From the NCBI GenBank assembly GCA_030549495.1, contig JAUIRK010000909.1, forward strand, positions 310,001-374,000: a stretch of DNA of 64,000 bases, given 5' to 3'. The notes beneath the pieces are model-generated. The model had not been told where the DNA came from. It made no database searches and saw nothing but the letters and a program-made list of their open reading frames with translations. This DNA is from Nectonema munidae (taxonomy: Eukaryota; Nematomorpha; Nectonematoida; Nectonematidae). A program made the translations under genes and the position numbers. Positions 12,501 through 22,521 of this stretch are shown piece after piece (the stretch's first letter is position 1; the number at the start of each line of letters is the position of its first letter).

Positions 12501-13102
12501 GTCTGAAATCATTACGCCTTAAACGTTTTTGAAAAAGTTAAGGGTTCTATGTGAGCCCGTCGCTTTTCTAGTCTTAAAGTCCACGCACTTTAAAAAAAAA
12601 TTTAAAATTCTATATACTGAAGATTTCACAAACCTGAAAATGATTATTTCATTTTTATAATCAGATCTTTTTATTTTAACTCCTCCATTCTCGCACATAA
12701 ATAAAATAATTTAAAAACATGATCTTCGAATATTACAAGAAGGATGCATTTGATTTTTCGTAAGTGAATCTAAAAAATAAAGAACAAAATAACAATAAAA
12801 AGAAAACGATGAATGTGAAAAAATAAACTACATTTTCGGGTAATTCACAAAATCAATAAAATTGAAAGAAAAAAATTTCAGCATTGAGCACGTTAATGGC
12901 AATCCGATGCATTAAAATGGGTGTTCAGAAAAAAGACACATTCGTTTGTATATAGTAATATCACATGCTCTGCCTAAAACTCTCGCAAATTCACTTCTTT
13001 CAACAAATTTTTGAATCACCCCAACCCACAATTGATTTCGCATATTTTATCTTTTTAGATTTGCAGGAATTTCGCATGCGTTTCAAAGTCTTTGGTCTTT
13101 AA
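454..13102 (+). CDS. Unidentified multi-exon host gene (predicted exon chain)
   Basis: I do not recognise the protein. Seen: five exon-like blocks on the plus strand at 454-505, 643-775, 7666-7819, 9580-9732 and 10355-10463, with a doubtful sixth at 13059-13102. Each has an AG before it and a GT donor after it, and consecutive phases agree (1, 2, 0, 0, 1). The joined reading frame stays open. Base composition is clearly less AT-rich than the surroundings. Inferred: one gene running rightwards. The first two blocks could belong to a different gene, because a 6.9 kb intron filled by a piggyBac element separates them from the third. The true 5' end is not visible and the window may start inside an intron. 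No family motif, signal peptide or membrane segment was evident in the five translated blocks. Confidence 0.45.
643..775 (+). CDS. Exon 2 of the unidentified gene
   Basis: A long TC-rich tract precedes AG at 641-642; AG at 644-645 is an alternative acceptor. Only one frame is open throughout. It contains KHLLNRLGAKHPKVDGNMYL followed by a polar, glutamine- and serine-rich helix-like stretch. The donor GTAAGT at 776 matches consensus and leaves phase 2. The family is not recognised. Confidence 0.55.
776..4574. other. Long intron, left part; no gene
   Basis: Very AT-rich. Around 2170-2235 there is a cluster of related words (ACATTTGG, ACATTTAACC, GCATTTGG), which looks like one end of a decayed transposon. 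Open frames at 3582-4171 on both strands have no recognisable motif and no splice support. Confidence 0.4.
4670..5070. repeat. Left satellite array in the piggyBac element, ~148-bp unit
   Basis: The word TTTCAA followed by a conserved block (GAATTCAC, TCAATCAAA, AAATTGATTTATATATGACA) recurs at about 4692, 4842 and 4988, a period of 146-150 bp. About 2.5 copies are present, with substitutions and small indels. Confidence 0.75.
6181..6830. repeat. Right satellite array in the piggyBac element, ~148-bp unit
   Basis: Blocks starting with GATTTGGTATAA-like words recur at about 6181, 6331, 6476, 6628 and 6775. Each contains a TTTTTAGA-GTAA-CC word, an AAATTTGATTGA-like word, and CTAAATGCAAAAACTGAG. 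The unit length matches the left array but the sequence looks unrelated. Confidence 0.75.
7500..7580 (+). repeat. Possible tRNA-derived SINE fragment
   Basis: GTGTTCGATTCAG at about 7546-7558 resembles the pol III B box (GGTTCGANTCC). A weak A-box-like TGGCTGATAGC lies upstream. No cloverleaf could be drawn, so this is not a tRNA gene. Confidence 0.3.
7666..7819 (+). CDS. Exon 3 of the unidentified gene
   Basis: The acceptor ends in TTTGTAG at 7665. The donor GTAAGA follows GAACTGAG. The frame contains LPGKVRYEYPPETVCKNL and ends in VYLQAVRIGTE in phase 0. One leading base completes the phase-2 codon of exon 2. The start is less certain than the end. Confidence 0.55.
7820..9579. other. Predicted intron, no gene
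   Basis: AT-rich. TAGGGTTGCCAGATG at about 8717 resembles a transposon terminus, but no partner was found. No coding sequence is supported. Confidence 0.4.
9580..9732 (+). CDS. Exon 4 of the unidentified gene
   Basis: 153 bp, phase 0 to 0, open throughout. It starts YYFASCHSFFCATPNKD and includes LSAPQYIPCFLRNG. The acceptor is TATATTTAG and the donor GTGAGA follows GGAGGG. The three cysteines and aromatic residues suggest a folded domain, but I cannot name one. Confidence 0.6.
10355..10463 (+). CDS. Exon 5 of the unidentified gene
   Basis: The acceptor TTTTGTTTTATAG is strong and the donor is GTGAGT. The frame contains GVVREGMGNHSSALDFPVYY and ends in a DLDD run in phase 1. It joins exon 4 in phase 0 without a stop. 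It sits between inverted hAT termini, which is unusual. Confidence 0.6.
10593..10855. mobile_element. hAT-type MITE, 263 bp, exact 8-bp duplication
   Basis: TTGGTAGG flanks both sides exactly (10585-10592 and 10856-10863). Ends: CAGAGCCCGCGCTA and, inverted, CAGTGCCTTCGCTA, each followed by an ATTTT(G/A)GGG block. No coding sequence. It is nested between the hAT termini at 9875 and 10905. Confidence 0.85.
11000..11148. repeat. Interspersed repeat family R1, copy A
   Basis: Shares ordered blocks with 29432-29545: CTTGTAAAATAATATATAT, CAAGGTATAG, GGATGGAAAGT, and a last block GGATGGGTGC(G/A)AACG(C/T)CACAAA. Neither copy has inverted ends or a coding frame of known type. An (AATT)n run follows. 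Confidence 0.65.
11149..13058. other. Gene-free stretch
   Basis: AT-rich. AGATTCGACCCCTGG at about 12272 resembles a pol III B box and may be a SINE scrap. No open frame is supported. Confidence 0.4.
13059..13102 (+). CDS. Doubtful terminal exon of the unidentified gene
   Basis: A good acceptor (TTTTATCTTTTTAG) is followed by two bases that complete the phase-1 codon of exon 5. The frame then reads LQEFRMRFKVFGL and stops at 13100-13102. No polyadenylation signal is obvious just downstream. It could be a chance match. Confidence 0.25.
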
Positions 13103-13267
13103 AAGGTCACCTGACTTATCCTACTCCTATATTTAACTATATACTTAGTTATTTTAACCTCATGTAAGGAGTCACCGACGTAACTGATGACATGACATTT
13201 CAACCAATGGAGATATGTTATAGTTAGTTGGACAACCAATTAGTTAGTGAGTTCATGGGATTGGGCA

Positions 13268-13634
13268 TTGTTCACGGCAGAGGGGTCACAATTCCTAATT
13301 GGGGTCGCAAGCAATTTTTGGGATCGCAACGACAAAAAAATAATTAAAAATTATTTACCTTTCGATTAAATCTATAATTAAGGTATGCAAAAATCCAAAG
13401 CAGACGTGATTAGAAGTAGACAAATATACATCCTCTGTCTGATTAGAAAATGTATATTTTGATCAAGATATACATAAATGCATAGCAAAATTTGCTGTAA
13501 CTACCTACAATTGAGCTTTAAATCAATTGAGTTTTTCTTTCATGAAATGGCAAGATTAAGATTTGGTCTCGTTTTCTGAGTCGAGTCGCAAAAAAATGAT
13601 GAAGTTGAAAGAAGGCAGGGAACCAGTTAATTAG
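13268..13634. mobile_element. Degraded hAT-like remnant
   Basis: The left side has AATTGGGGTCGCAAGC and TTTTTGGGATCGCA, typical subterminal words of hAT families. The right side ends GGCAGGGAACCAGT, a decayed CTGG(T/A)TCCC terminus. No transposase frame and no clear target duplication. Confidence 0.4.
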
Positions 13635-14559
13635 AGGTCAGTGAAATCATAAGTTTCAAAAATGGGACCATTAAATTATACGATTCGAACAAGCTATAAC
13701 CCTAAACTAACTAAAAAGAGAATTTTTTATAAAAAAAATTGGAAAAGGTCATAAAAGACTGGAAATAAAAAGTGGGCATTTTGCAACTGTGCAAAATTGA
13801 ATTTTAATCCGTTATTTTAACAATTGCATTTGAAAAAAAACCTAAAAAGTCAGCTTTTCTACCGTACTAAAATGTGCGCTTAGTTACTTTTGAGGTTTTA
13901 TTCTCAAATGCAAGTGACAAATGCCATATCCATGCAAATTGCTACGGGGTTTCCAACAATGTTGGCAAAATGTTTGCAAATGATTCGAACGAAAAAGTTA
14001 CCCAAGAAAGTTTTTGTTGTTGGAGTTCGATAACCTCTTGATCGATCAGAGAGATCTTAAGAAAATCCTTACAAAGTTTAAAGTTTCTCCTTTCGTGGTT
14101 CGTCCTTAATATCCAATGAAATCAGTGAAACAAACATCATTCAAAGAATCCAAAATTCAGGCCAGGATCTCATTTAGAAGAACATATCTTATTTGACTAA
14201 AATTATAAGTGAGGTAAAGAAAAATGAATGAAAAAAGATTCTAGCTTAAAAGATTTTATACGATATATTTTTGAAATTGTGCCCTTAGTCGCAACTTTAC
14301 ATGGACAAATTATTTCAACGGCTCTCGAGAAAGTGAAATTGTAGATATTCGGAAAAAATATTAGGAATTTTATTATACAATGGGTTTCAAAAAATTTATA
14401 GTGTTTGTTGTAAATACTAAATAAAAAAATACTAAAACAACGAATTTACAAGATCTTTTAACTTTCTTATACAAGTATCTTAATGCTTAAGTTTTAGAGT
14501 GTTTCTTCTTCCTTTCTGCATACAAACATTTTCGAAAACACTCTAATGCGTATGCTCTA
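13635..14559. other. Gene-free stretch
   Basis: No coding, RNA or repeat structure that I can support. Confidence 0.4.
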
Positions 14560-14760
14560 ATTAGAAGATGCACTCTAATTAGAGAAAACACTCTAATTTG
14601 AGTATGCGAACATATTCAAAATCTTTTTCTTGGGAGAAATTAGAGAAAACACTCTAATCTGAGTATGCAAACATATTCAAAATCTTCTTCTTGGGAGAAA
14701 TTAGAGAAAACACTCTAATTTGAGTATGCGAACATATTCAAAATCTTCTTCAAATCTCAA
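14560..14760. repeat. 61-bp tandem repeat with internal hairpin
   Basis: The block TTAGAGAAAACACTCTAAT, followed by GAGTATGC and ACATATTCAAAATC, recurs with CTCTAAT starting at about 14591, 14652 and 14713. The period is exactly 61 bp and copies are about 95% alike. TTAGAG and CTCTAA within each unit are inverted repeats six bases apart. Degenerate half-units precede it from about 14500. Confidence 0.8.
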
Positions 14761-17223
14761 GGAGATTATAGCGAAAAGAAGCCCTAACTACATACATTGT
14801 ATCATGTTGAGCATCTTGTGTGTGTGTTTCTGCAAATATTGATGCACGTACAACTACAGCTCACTTAGTCCTAGATTAGAATCTGCATTGTGTTACGATG
14901 AGGAAAGTCGCAACAAAATTATAACATGGGGTGACTTCAAAATTTAGGATGCGCTATTGCTAGCTAAATCAAATTTTTCTATGATAAAGATCAGCACATG
15001 TGTTATTGTCGGCAATGAGCTAGTTGTGGGAACGTAGGGCTTCGATCCAAATACCCCGGATTCAATTCCAGATTCTGACTTATTGAAGATTTAAATGCGA
15101 TGCCGACAATTAAAAAATGTGCTCATAAAACACATGGAAACGAGGATTATAGCAGTTATATAATAAAGAACAAAGAATAAATTTTCAAATATTTTTCTTG
15201 TGTGATTTACTTGAAATAAAAATCAAGTTTAGCGATAACTAAAAATGTCTTCGGCATAGAGACTGAAAATTTTTCAACCCAGTAATAAATATTTTTTAGA
15301 ATCAATGAAAATTGAACTCGAAAGAAAACAAAGTATAGGTATGCTAAAAAAATTTAAACCCAAAATGCTAATTAACTTTCCAAAAAATTGACTACATCAA
15401 ATCTGTTTAAATTAAAATTCTTAATAAAAGCTATTACGGTAATAAATTAGAGCAAAATCACTCAAAAATGAAAGAATGTTGAGAGTTTTACAAGGAAATA
15501 AACATTTTAAACCTCAAGTTCAAAAAAGAACTTTTATAAATCTGTTTTCTATACCTCAGCAAATGTATAATACTTTGGACCATATTTCGAGAAGTGTTCA
15601 GTTTATTTGAAATCAAAAAATAAAAGTTTCCTTTAACTAAATACAAAATCTATACCATAATAAATATGAAGATACAAACAAAATACATATACATATATTT
15701 AAGAATGTTTGATATTTCCTAGCTGGCTTATGAAAATTTTTTGACAGGGGAGAGTTTAATATCCACTCTGGCAGCGTCCCCGGTGATAATAAAGACAGGG
15801 CGCCAAAAAATTCTGCTTTTTGGGATAAGTTGTCCTAAACTACCTTTAATTTTACCTTTGTTTTAGACTGAAAAATTCGTTTTAGAATGAGGAAAAGAAG
15901 CAATCTTCCAAACAAAAAATGAAAAAACTCAAAAGTGATTTTGATAAAAACACGATTAACCTGCACTGCCAATAAAGCTTTTCAAAATTCTTTCATTTTT
16001 GTCATTGATTCTGTATGAGTTTTTTTTTGATTCAGAGTCCTACTATGATCTTTCACCTCTATCATGCCAATGTTTCCACGTGGGAACACAGTTTAGTTGA
16101 TTGATATGAGACACATTTATTGTAGTTTTTCATAATTTGAAAAACTTGCCTAAAAGTTTATATTGTATATACTTCAAAAAAAACTTTTTTATTGTTTTTT
16201 ATTTTCAGAAATGAGGGGTGATTTTTGCTTTTTTGGTGAGATTACATTATTTTCAATTTCTTTAAAAAAATTGAAAAAATTAAATATTTATTAAAATAAA
16301 AACATTCAATAAACATACAAAATGTTAAAAAGAAAAAAAATAAAACTTATTTTTAAAAATTGTTACAAAAAAAATATTTCAAAATAGACGATGCGAACGT
16401 CTTCATATTTTCTGGAGTTTTAGGAAAAAAAATTTTTAAGCATTTTTTCTTTTTCTTATAGCTAAAAAATAAAATAATAGTTTTTCAAAATAAACCTCAT
16501 TATAATTAATGGCATGAAAAAGGTCATGGTACACTGAAAATAAAACAATATAGTAGGGCTTATACAGAAAACGAGGCTTTAACCAATAACAAGATTTACT
16601 ATGAAATTTTGAGCTGTTCCATAGCTGGGTATTTTAATATCAGAAATTTGTATTGAAGAAATGGATTTCTGCATTTCAAAGTAAACTGTTTAGGGATCCA
16701 ATGTGTGCAACAAAAACGATTTCTCTATTTTTTGGCTAATGCTTTCGATTAAAATATGGAAATAGAAGACACAATACACGCCCTCCCTCCATACATTTCT
16801 CCTTTAATTGAGATTTCAAGATAGGATAAGCAATATATTTATTAATAGTCCACACTGTTGAAAATTGCGATTTCAAATTTACTTCGTTCAAACTATGATG
16901 TTTACCGTATTTTTGGGACCATAAGATGTAAGGTCAATGTGAATGGATCTGTTTTCAAACATACGGCGCATTAAGTGAAAGAAAAGAAGTCAGGCAAATC
17001 GAACTTTATTCAAGTGATTCACAATAACTCGCAACAATGTTTAGTTGTAATGCATAAAATACAAAACGCTAAATTTTCTAATTTTAATCGGAAAGAGCTT
17101 CAATAAAATTTAAAAGCAAATTCTAAGTGTTTGAAAATTTGTTAAATATTACCAATCAATTCAATTAGAATATTGAAGCACACTTCGTATTACTCATATG
17201 CCTTTTGATTAGAAGCCGTAATC
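14761..17223. other. Gene-free stretch
   Basis: AT-rich. GGATTCAATTCCA at about 15058 resembles a B box. Near 16908, CCGTATTTTTGGGACCATAA looks like a common DNA-transposon terminus, but no partner end was found. Confidence 0.35.
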
Positions 17224-17310
17224 AGGGTTGGATCATCTGGTTACCGAATTTTGAAATACAATAGAAATGCAAATACAGTTAACCCACGGATCATCCAGCC
17301 ACATTTAAAA
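17224..17310. mobile_element. Short MITE-like piece, CAGGGTTGGATC family
   Basis: Begins CAGGGTTGGATCAT and contains ACCGAATTTTGAAATACAAT. Closely similar words occur in the element at 35031-35132. The right end is unclear. Confidence 0.4.
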
Positions 17311-19542
17311 AGTCGTATTTGAGAGAAATTCGTTACAAAGGGGTTTCAAAATTAAGCTTTTTTTGATATCGTCATGACAGTATTATAACTTGTTTAATTC
17401 TTTATCAATAATACATAATGTGATTAATTAAATATACATGAAATTAACATAAAAATCAAACCTATTGAAATTAAAAATTTTAAAAAGTGAACATTTATTG
17501 AAAATATTACTTACTTTTAATTTATTTTTAAAAAAAACATTAGAATTAGATATAAAATAAAAATAAACATGTATTCTCTATAAATAATATAGTATCAACA
17601 TTTTAAATTGATGTCGTACCTGAGGGGTTAGACAAGTCGTTTAAGAAAGGTTCATGTAAATAGCATTTGTGTGTAATAAGTCGTATCTTTGAAGAAGTCG
17701 TATTTGAGAGGGGTTACTACTTCCTTCATCAAAACCAAAAATACAGATACATTTATTAATTTGAAAATAAAATACTTTTTTCATAAACTTAAAGATGCGT
17801 ATACAATAGCTGAGCGTATCAAATTGGCATATAAATATATTGATACTAATCAATTCGATATGCACAATAGTTATTTTTCTAGCTCAGCTTCGCTGATAAA
17901 CTGAAATTCTCCGGAGTGAATTTTGAGTTGCTTTTATTGATATCCTGTCATGTATGATATGCGTCATGTATGATATGATACGTCATAGTATTGTATGTAT
18001 AATTACATTTTACACAGTACAATTACATCAAATTTGTACAAATCCAAATATACTTGATCCTACCATGATCATAACGCTCCCATTTATCAAGGAGCGCGTC
18101 TTTATAAGCCTACCAGAAAAAAATTGAATTAAAACATTTTGACAGATTTTCGCGTGCCGTGTACCACATAAAATCGTATCGAAGTCAGTAAGCACAACGA
18201 AAATTAACTTTAAAATTTTAACGATGAATCGCCTACTTCACTTCCCGAAAGAATTATTTATAGTAGACGATTTTACTTTTTCGGAAGAGGGATGTCACAT
18301 TGCTCCTCAAACAAAGTGCACTGGATTAAAAGACGAACTGTCGATTGTTGAGGAAAATTAAGTATGCAAAGGGGCCTTTTCTTTATTGGAAAGCTCGCAA
18401 GAAACGCAATTATGACATACACTGAGAATCTCAAAAAGAAAATAAAGATCTCAAACTTTTCGAAGAAGCAATAGAATTTATACGGATCTTATGATCGATT
18501 AGTATTCTAAAATATTGAACTGATAATTCATTATTTTTTTTGAAAAAGGCTCATTTTTGTAACTAGTAGGCAATCATCATGCACACATAATCTAGGATGC
18601 TCACCCACGCTCTTTCACTCGTGTTTACCATATTTGTATACTCTAGTCACCTAATGAAGGTTGAACAAATGAAGGATCAGCCAGATTATTTCCAAAAGAT
18701 AACTTTTTTGAAGAAATGATATAGCTGCAAATAAATACTTGGTTAACAAAATTGAAGTAAAATGAACACAGTAAGAGACAACATTCATTTTTAACTCTCT
18801 TAAACAAAGAAGAATTGTGCATCGGCATTAAAAAAATGAAAAAAGGGATAGCAAAAGGCTATGAAATAGGGAATAAAGATATTTAAATGTTATACATAAT
18901 TCCACATTTCTCTTTAAAGATATGATGAAAATTCTTGTCTGTTTTTCGATACGTTTATCAAATATATTTTTCTAGAAAATGAATGAATAGAAAAGAATAA
19001 AACGTAAATAATACTCTTATTCGAAGAAAGTAAACCGAGAGAATTTAATAAAAAAAATAATAACACAAATTAAACATTTCAATAATGTGCATTTCGATAA
19101 ATTTGGTGAAGCAACGCATGGGTAGGTGCTTATGACATATAAAAATATATTTATATATTATATACATTTACATCGGTATTGCACAAAACATTTTGTATCA
19201 ACTTCAACAACAAAACACGTGATAAATAGGAAACTCAAATTTGCGTCTGTTTCTGAGAAATGCTCTGAACTTTCACTGCCAAGAAGTTGTACAATGCGAA
19301 GACTAGGGGTTTGGGACTAAATGCAAACTTCAGCTTCTGTGAATAAAATGTTTCGTTTACAATAAATAGGTTTTATATTTGGGTAAGCAAGAATAATTCT
19401 ACCTTTAACAACACAAATTATATCTCCTTCACGTAAAATTTTTTTTACCTTTCAATAAATCTATCATTAGTTTTATAATAGTTGGTTTTCATAAATATTA
19501 GTTGTCGACAGCTAATAGGTAAATATAGATATGACTTTGATA
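17311..19542. other. Gene-free stretch with weak transposon words
   Basis: AAGTCGTATTTGAGAG occurs near 17320 and again near 17696, suggesting ends of a decayed element. A 45-codon frame from ATG at 18224 has no family signature. Confidence 0.35.
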
Positions 19543-20796
19543 CAATATTCCCTCGTTTATCGTCGGCACCACGCGCGATAGGCGAAAATCCGTGAATTAG
19601 ACATATATTCATTTTATTATTTATGTATATTTAAAACCTTCATACACCATAACAATGTTATCAACCCTACCTGTATATTGTATCACTCTTTTAGAGACTC
19701 ATGAAGAAACACTTTGGTTCTATACTCTACTATACGCTGTACTCTGACCTGTGGGATAAAACATTGATTGAGCCAATCAGACACCATGGATTTAGTTATC
19801 CTGGACTTAGGGTTGTGCATCCAATATACTTAGAGTAGATTTTTGTTTTTCAAAGCCCTAGGGTTTTTGTACCTGTACAGAAGCCCAAGAGTTAAAATAA
19901 ACTCTATAGCGTTTCAGCACAAGACCTGTACGCTTTAAATCTGGAGGCTTTATCTCCTTCTTTGAACAGAAAAGTGCAAGAGGCCATTCTTTTCAGAACA
20001 CCGTTTCATCCATACTGAAAATTTGTTGTGGAACATAACCACGTTCCTCAGTGAGTTGTTGAAAATTATTTTTACATATTCCTTAGCTGCAGCTCTATCT
20101 CCAGAGGAAACTTCACCATACAGCGAAACGCTTTTTAAGCCAAATCGTTTTTGGAATTTATCAAACCAGCCCTTGCTGGCAACGAATAAGGGTTTTCTCC
20201 ATGATGAATAGCTGGATGTTACTGTTTCTAGGTCGTCAACTTCTTCCTCATCGCGTAGCAGCAGCAAAGTTGTCATACAGCTTCTTTGCCTTTGTTCGTA
20301 TGATGAAGTAAATATTTTTTCATACAATCAGCAATCCATACGGCCAAAGCAGATTCCATTCTCACAATGGTCTCATTGTAGGAAGTTACCATCGACTTCG
20401 CTGTTTTATTAAAGGTTAAATTTGCTGTCTTCCTGATTTTCTTCTCGCCTTTCTTGATATAACGAACTGAAGATTTGTTGATGCCATAATGGCGCCCAAA
20501 AGCCTAGGTTTGGTATCAGAAGAGCTTAGAAGATCTAGCATGTTTGGGTGACATTGTAAGGCTTAAATAGGATAAAACTTTTGAAAATACAGTAAAGCAA
20601 GAAATTTTTTCCTAGGCTAAAAAATTATTGTTTTATCTGTAAAATATTTTTAAAAAATGAACATTTAAAAATTTCTATCATAAAAAAAGATCTATATAAA
20701 AATCCGTAATAGAAAAATAAAATACAAATTTATATTAAAAAACCGCGATAAAGTGAGACGGCGAAAATTAAACTGCGATATAGCGAAGGAAGGCTG
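19543..20796 (-). mobile_element. Tigger/pogo-type DNA transposon, decayed
   Basis: TA flanks both ends (19541-19542 and 20797-20798). The termini are imperfectly inverted: CAATATTCCCTCGTTTATCG and CAGCCTTCCTTCGCTATATC. The minus strand carries, in several frames, a helix-turn-helix region (RHYGINKSSVRYIKK at about 20497-20453), a CENP-B/Tc5-type block (ASKGWFDKFQKRFGLKSVSL within 20210-20100), the first catalytic Asp (FSMDETVF near 20010), and DWLNQCFIPQVR near 19760. This is Tigger transposase order. At least three frame changes or stops and loss of the rest of the catalytic core make it inactive. Confidence 0.85.
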
Positions 20797-22144
20797 TATA
20801 TCACGTTTGGTACATGTCTGCATCACGCCCTGGCCAAACATGAGTGTTTTGAGTGAAGTTATAGCATTTAACTCGGACAATAATTATTCCCGTGTCATTC
20901 AGACAAGAAATGCGAGCGACAAAAACCATGCAGCATATTCTTAAAAACCAGATTCCGTTTTAAATAAATTTTCTCATCAATCTTATGCTCCTAAAAATTT
21001 GAAGATGAAGAAGTGAATTACAAATTTTATTATCAATAGTTTTCGTAGGATGCTAAAGAATTCTATCCTTTTTTTATTATAAAATTATAGCATAATTCGG
21101 CCAACCAGAGGGCGAGCACAATCCCTCCACTCATAATCTTATTCAATAATAATTTGACCCTGTAGGAGATATTCAGCTGTTAATTGTTCATTTTCATTTG
21201 TTCCTTCATCGTGGTATGAGCAGTGCCTTTATCATAACAATGCTTTCATGTATTAAGACATTTTAAGGATTATTATTGATATTACTTATATAAAAAATGA
21301 ATACATTGTCGCAAATATTTTTGGTAGTTAAAATAATTTGAGAAAATCCACCTCCAAAAGTTGAACGCGATGCGCTCCTAATTTCATAGTGATTCATTCA
21401 AAAGTGCAACACTAAATAGTAATCAAAGGAGTGCCAAATGAAGGATTAGTTAGTTATTTTGTTTGTATAGTTTTTCAGTTAGTTAGTTAGTTAGTTAGTC
21501 AGTTGATTACTTCAATTAAAATTTTCAAGTATTTGTCATTATTATATAATATAAAAAAAAAGTCCTAACACGAAAATCGCAAAATTTCGTTCTCTGACAC
21601 GGGTCATTGACTTCAATTTGGGGTCACGCCACTATCACCATCAAACTCAGAATCCAAAATAAGGTAGATGTCGATTAAAAAAATTTTCAGAACCCCTTTT
21701 CATCAAATAAAATTTTTAGCTCAAAGTCGAAAAATGTTATATATATATATATATACTCAATTCGCGTGCAATCTTTATATTATAGAATAATGATCAAATA
21801 AATTAAATGATCATTTTTGTCATGTTCTTTTGATTTGTCACTCATTTTGTAAAAACCAAATTCATCATATACGATACACGTGCATCAAATGAAAAAAATA
21901 ATGAAAATATTTGAATCTTAATTTAAAAAAATACATTTTTAACACTATTTTAACTAAATTTTGTTTCAATTATTTTTACTATCTATAAAAATGGATTATT
22001 ACTGTTTTTCAAAAAAATCTAAACTAAGAAATATTATTCTCGTTTTATAAGTAAAAAGAACCACACTATTCGATAATAATATGCCTTCTAACTAGTAAGC
22101 AATAATATCTAGTTTTAAAAAGCCTAATACCCAACACAAACTAT
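20797..22144. other. Gene-free stretch, 3' flank of syntrophin
   Basis: AT-rich, with a TTAG run near 21480 and a TA dinucleotide run near 21738. It lies downstream of the minus-strand syntrophin stop. I could not pick a convincing polyadenylation signal. Confidence 0.4.
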
Positions 22145-22521
22145 TCATAGTTGTTGAGCCTCCCAAAAATATTTTTTTCTGGATAAGGTTTTGACTTTAT
22201 AACACTCGGATAAGAAAAAAGAAGCACTAAAATTTTCATGCATTTCTGTTCGAAAATAAATAGTTCGTTTTTGCTTTTGAATGAATTCAATATAACTTAA
22301 AGCTTTAATATAACGGTCCATTGTGCATGACGAAAAGCTAAAAACAAATGTTACCACGTATTCTTTTTCAAACTCTAGCCAAAGGCAATTGCAGTCATCA
22401 TCTCCTGAAGAACGCAAAGATTCGAAAGGAAAGTGGTAGAGGAAGCCATTTTCTGGGAAAAGAGTGAAGCCATCGGTATAGTGCAGAATCAGAGTTGCTT
22501 TATTTCCCTTCCATTCGCAAT
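22145..22521 (-). CDS. Syn1: Syntrophin exon 5: SU domain and stop
   Basis: A strong acceptor (TTTTGTCTATCACAG) is followed by DCEWKGNKATLILHYTDGF, FHFPFE-like YHFPFESLRSSGDDD, and VTFVFSFSS. This is the syntrophin-unique domain that contacts dystrophin. After MDRYIKAL the frame continues with a Lys- and aromatic-rich tail of about 45 residues to TGA. Most family members stop near MDRYIKAL. Confidence 0.85.

Noticed and set aside
14500-14760. CRISPR-like array
   Set aside because: Units are contiguous tandem copies without unique spacers, in a eukaryotic genome.
18224-18361. 45-codon frame starting MNRLLHFPKELFIVDD
   Set aside because: An upstream TATAAG exists, but there is no homology, repeat or splice support. 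Likely chance.
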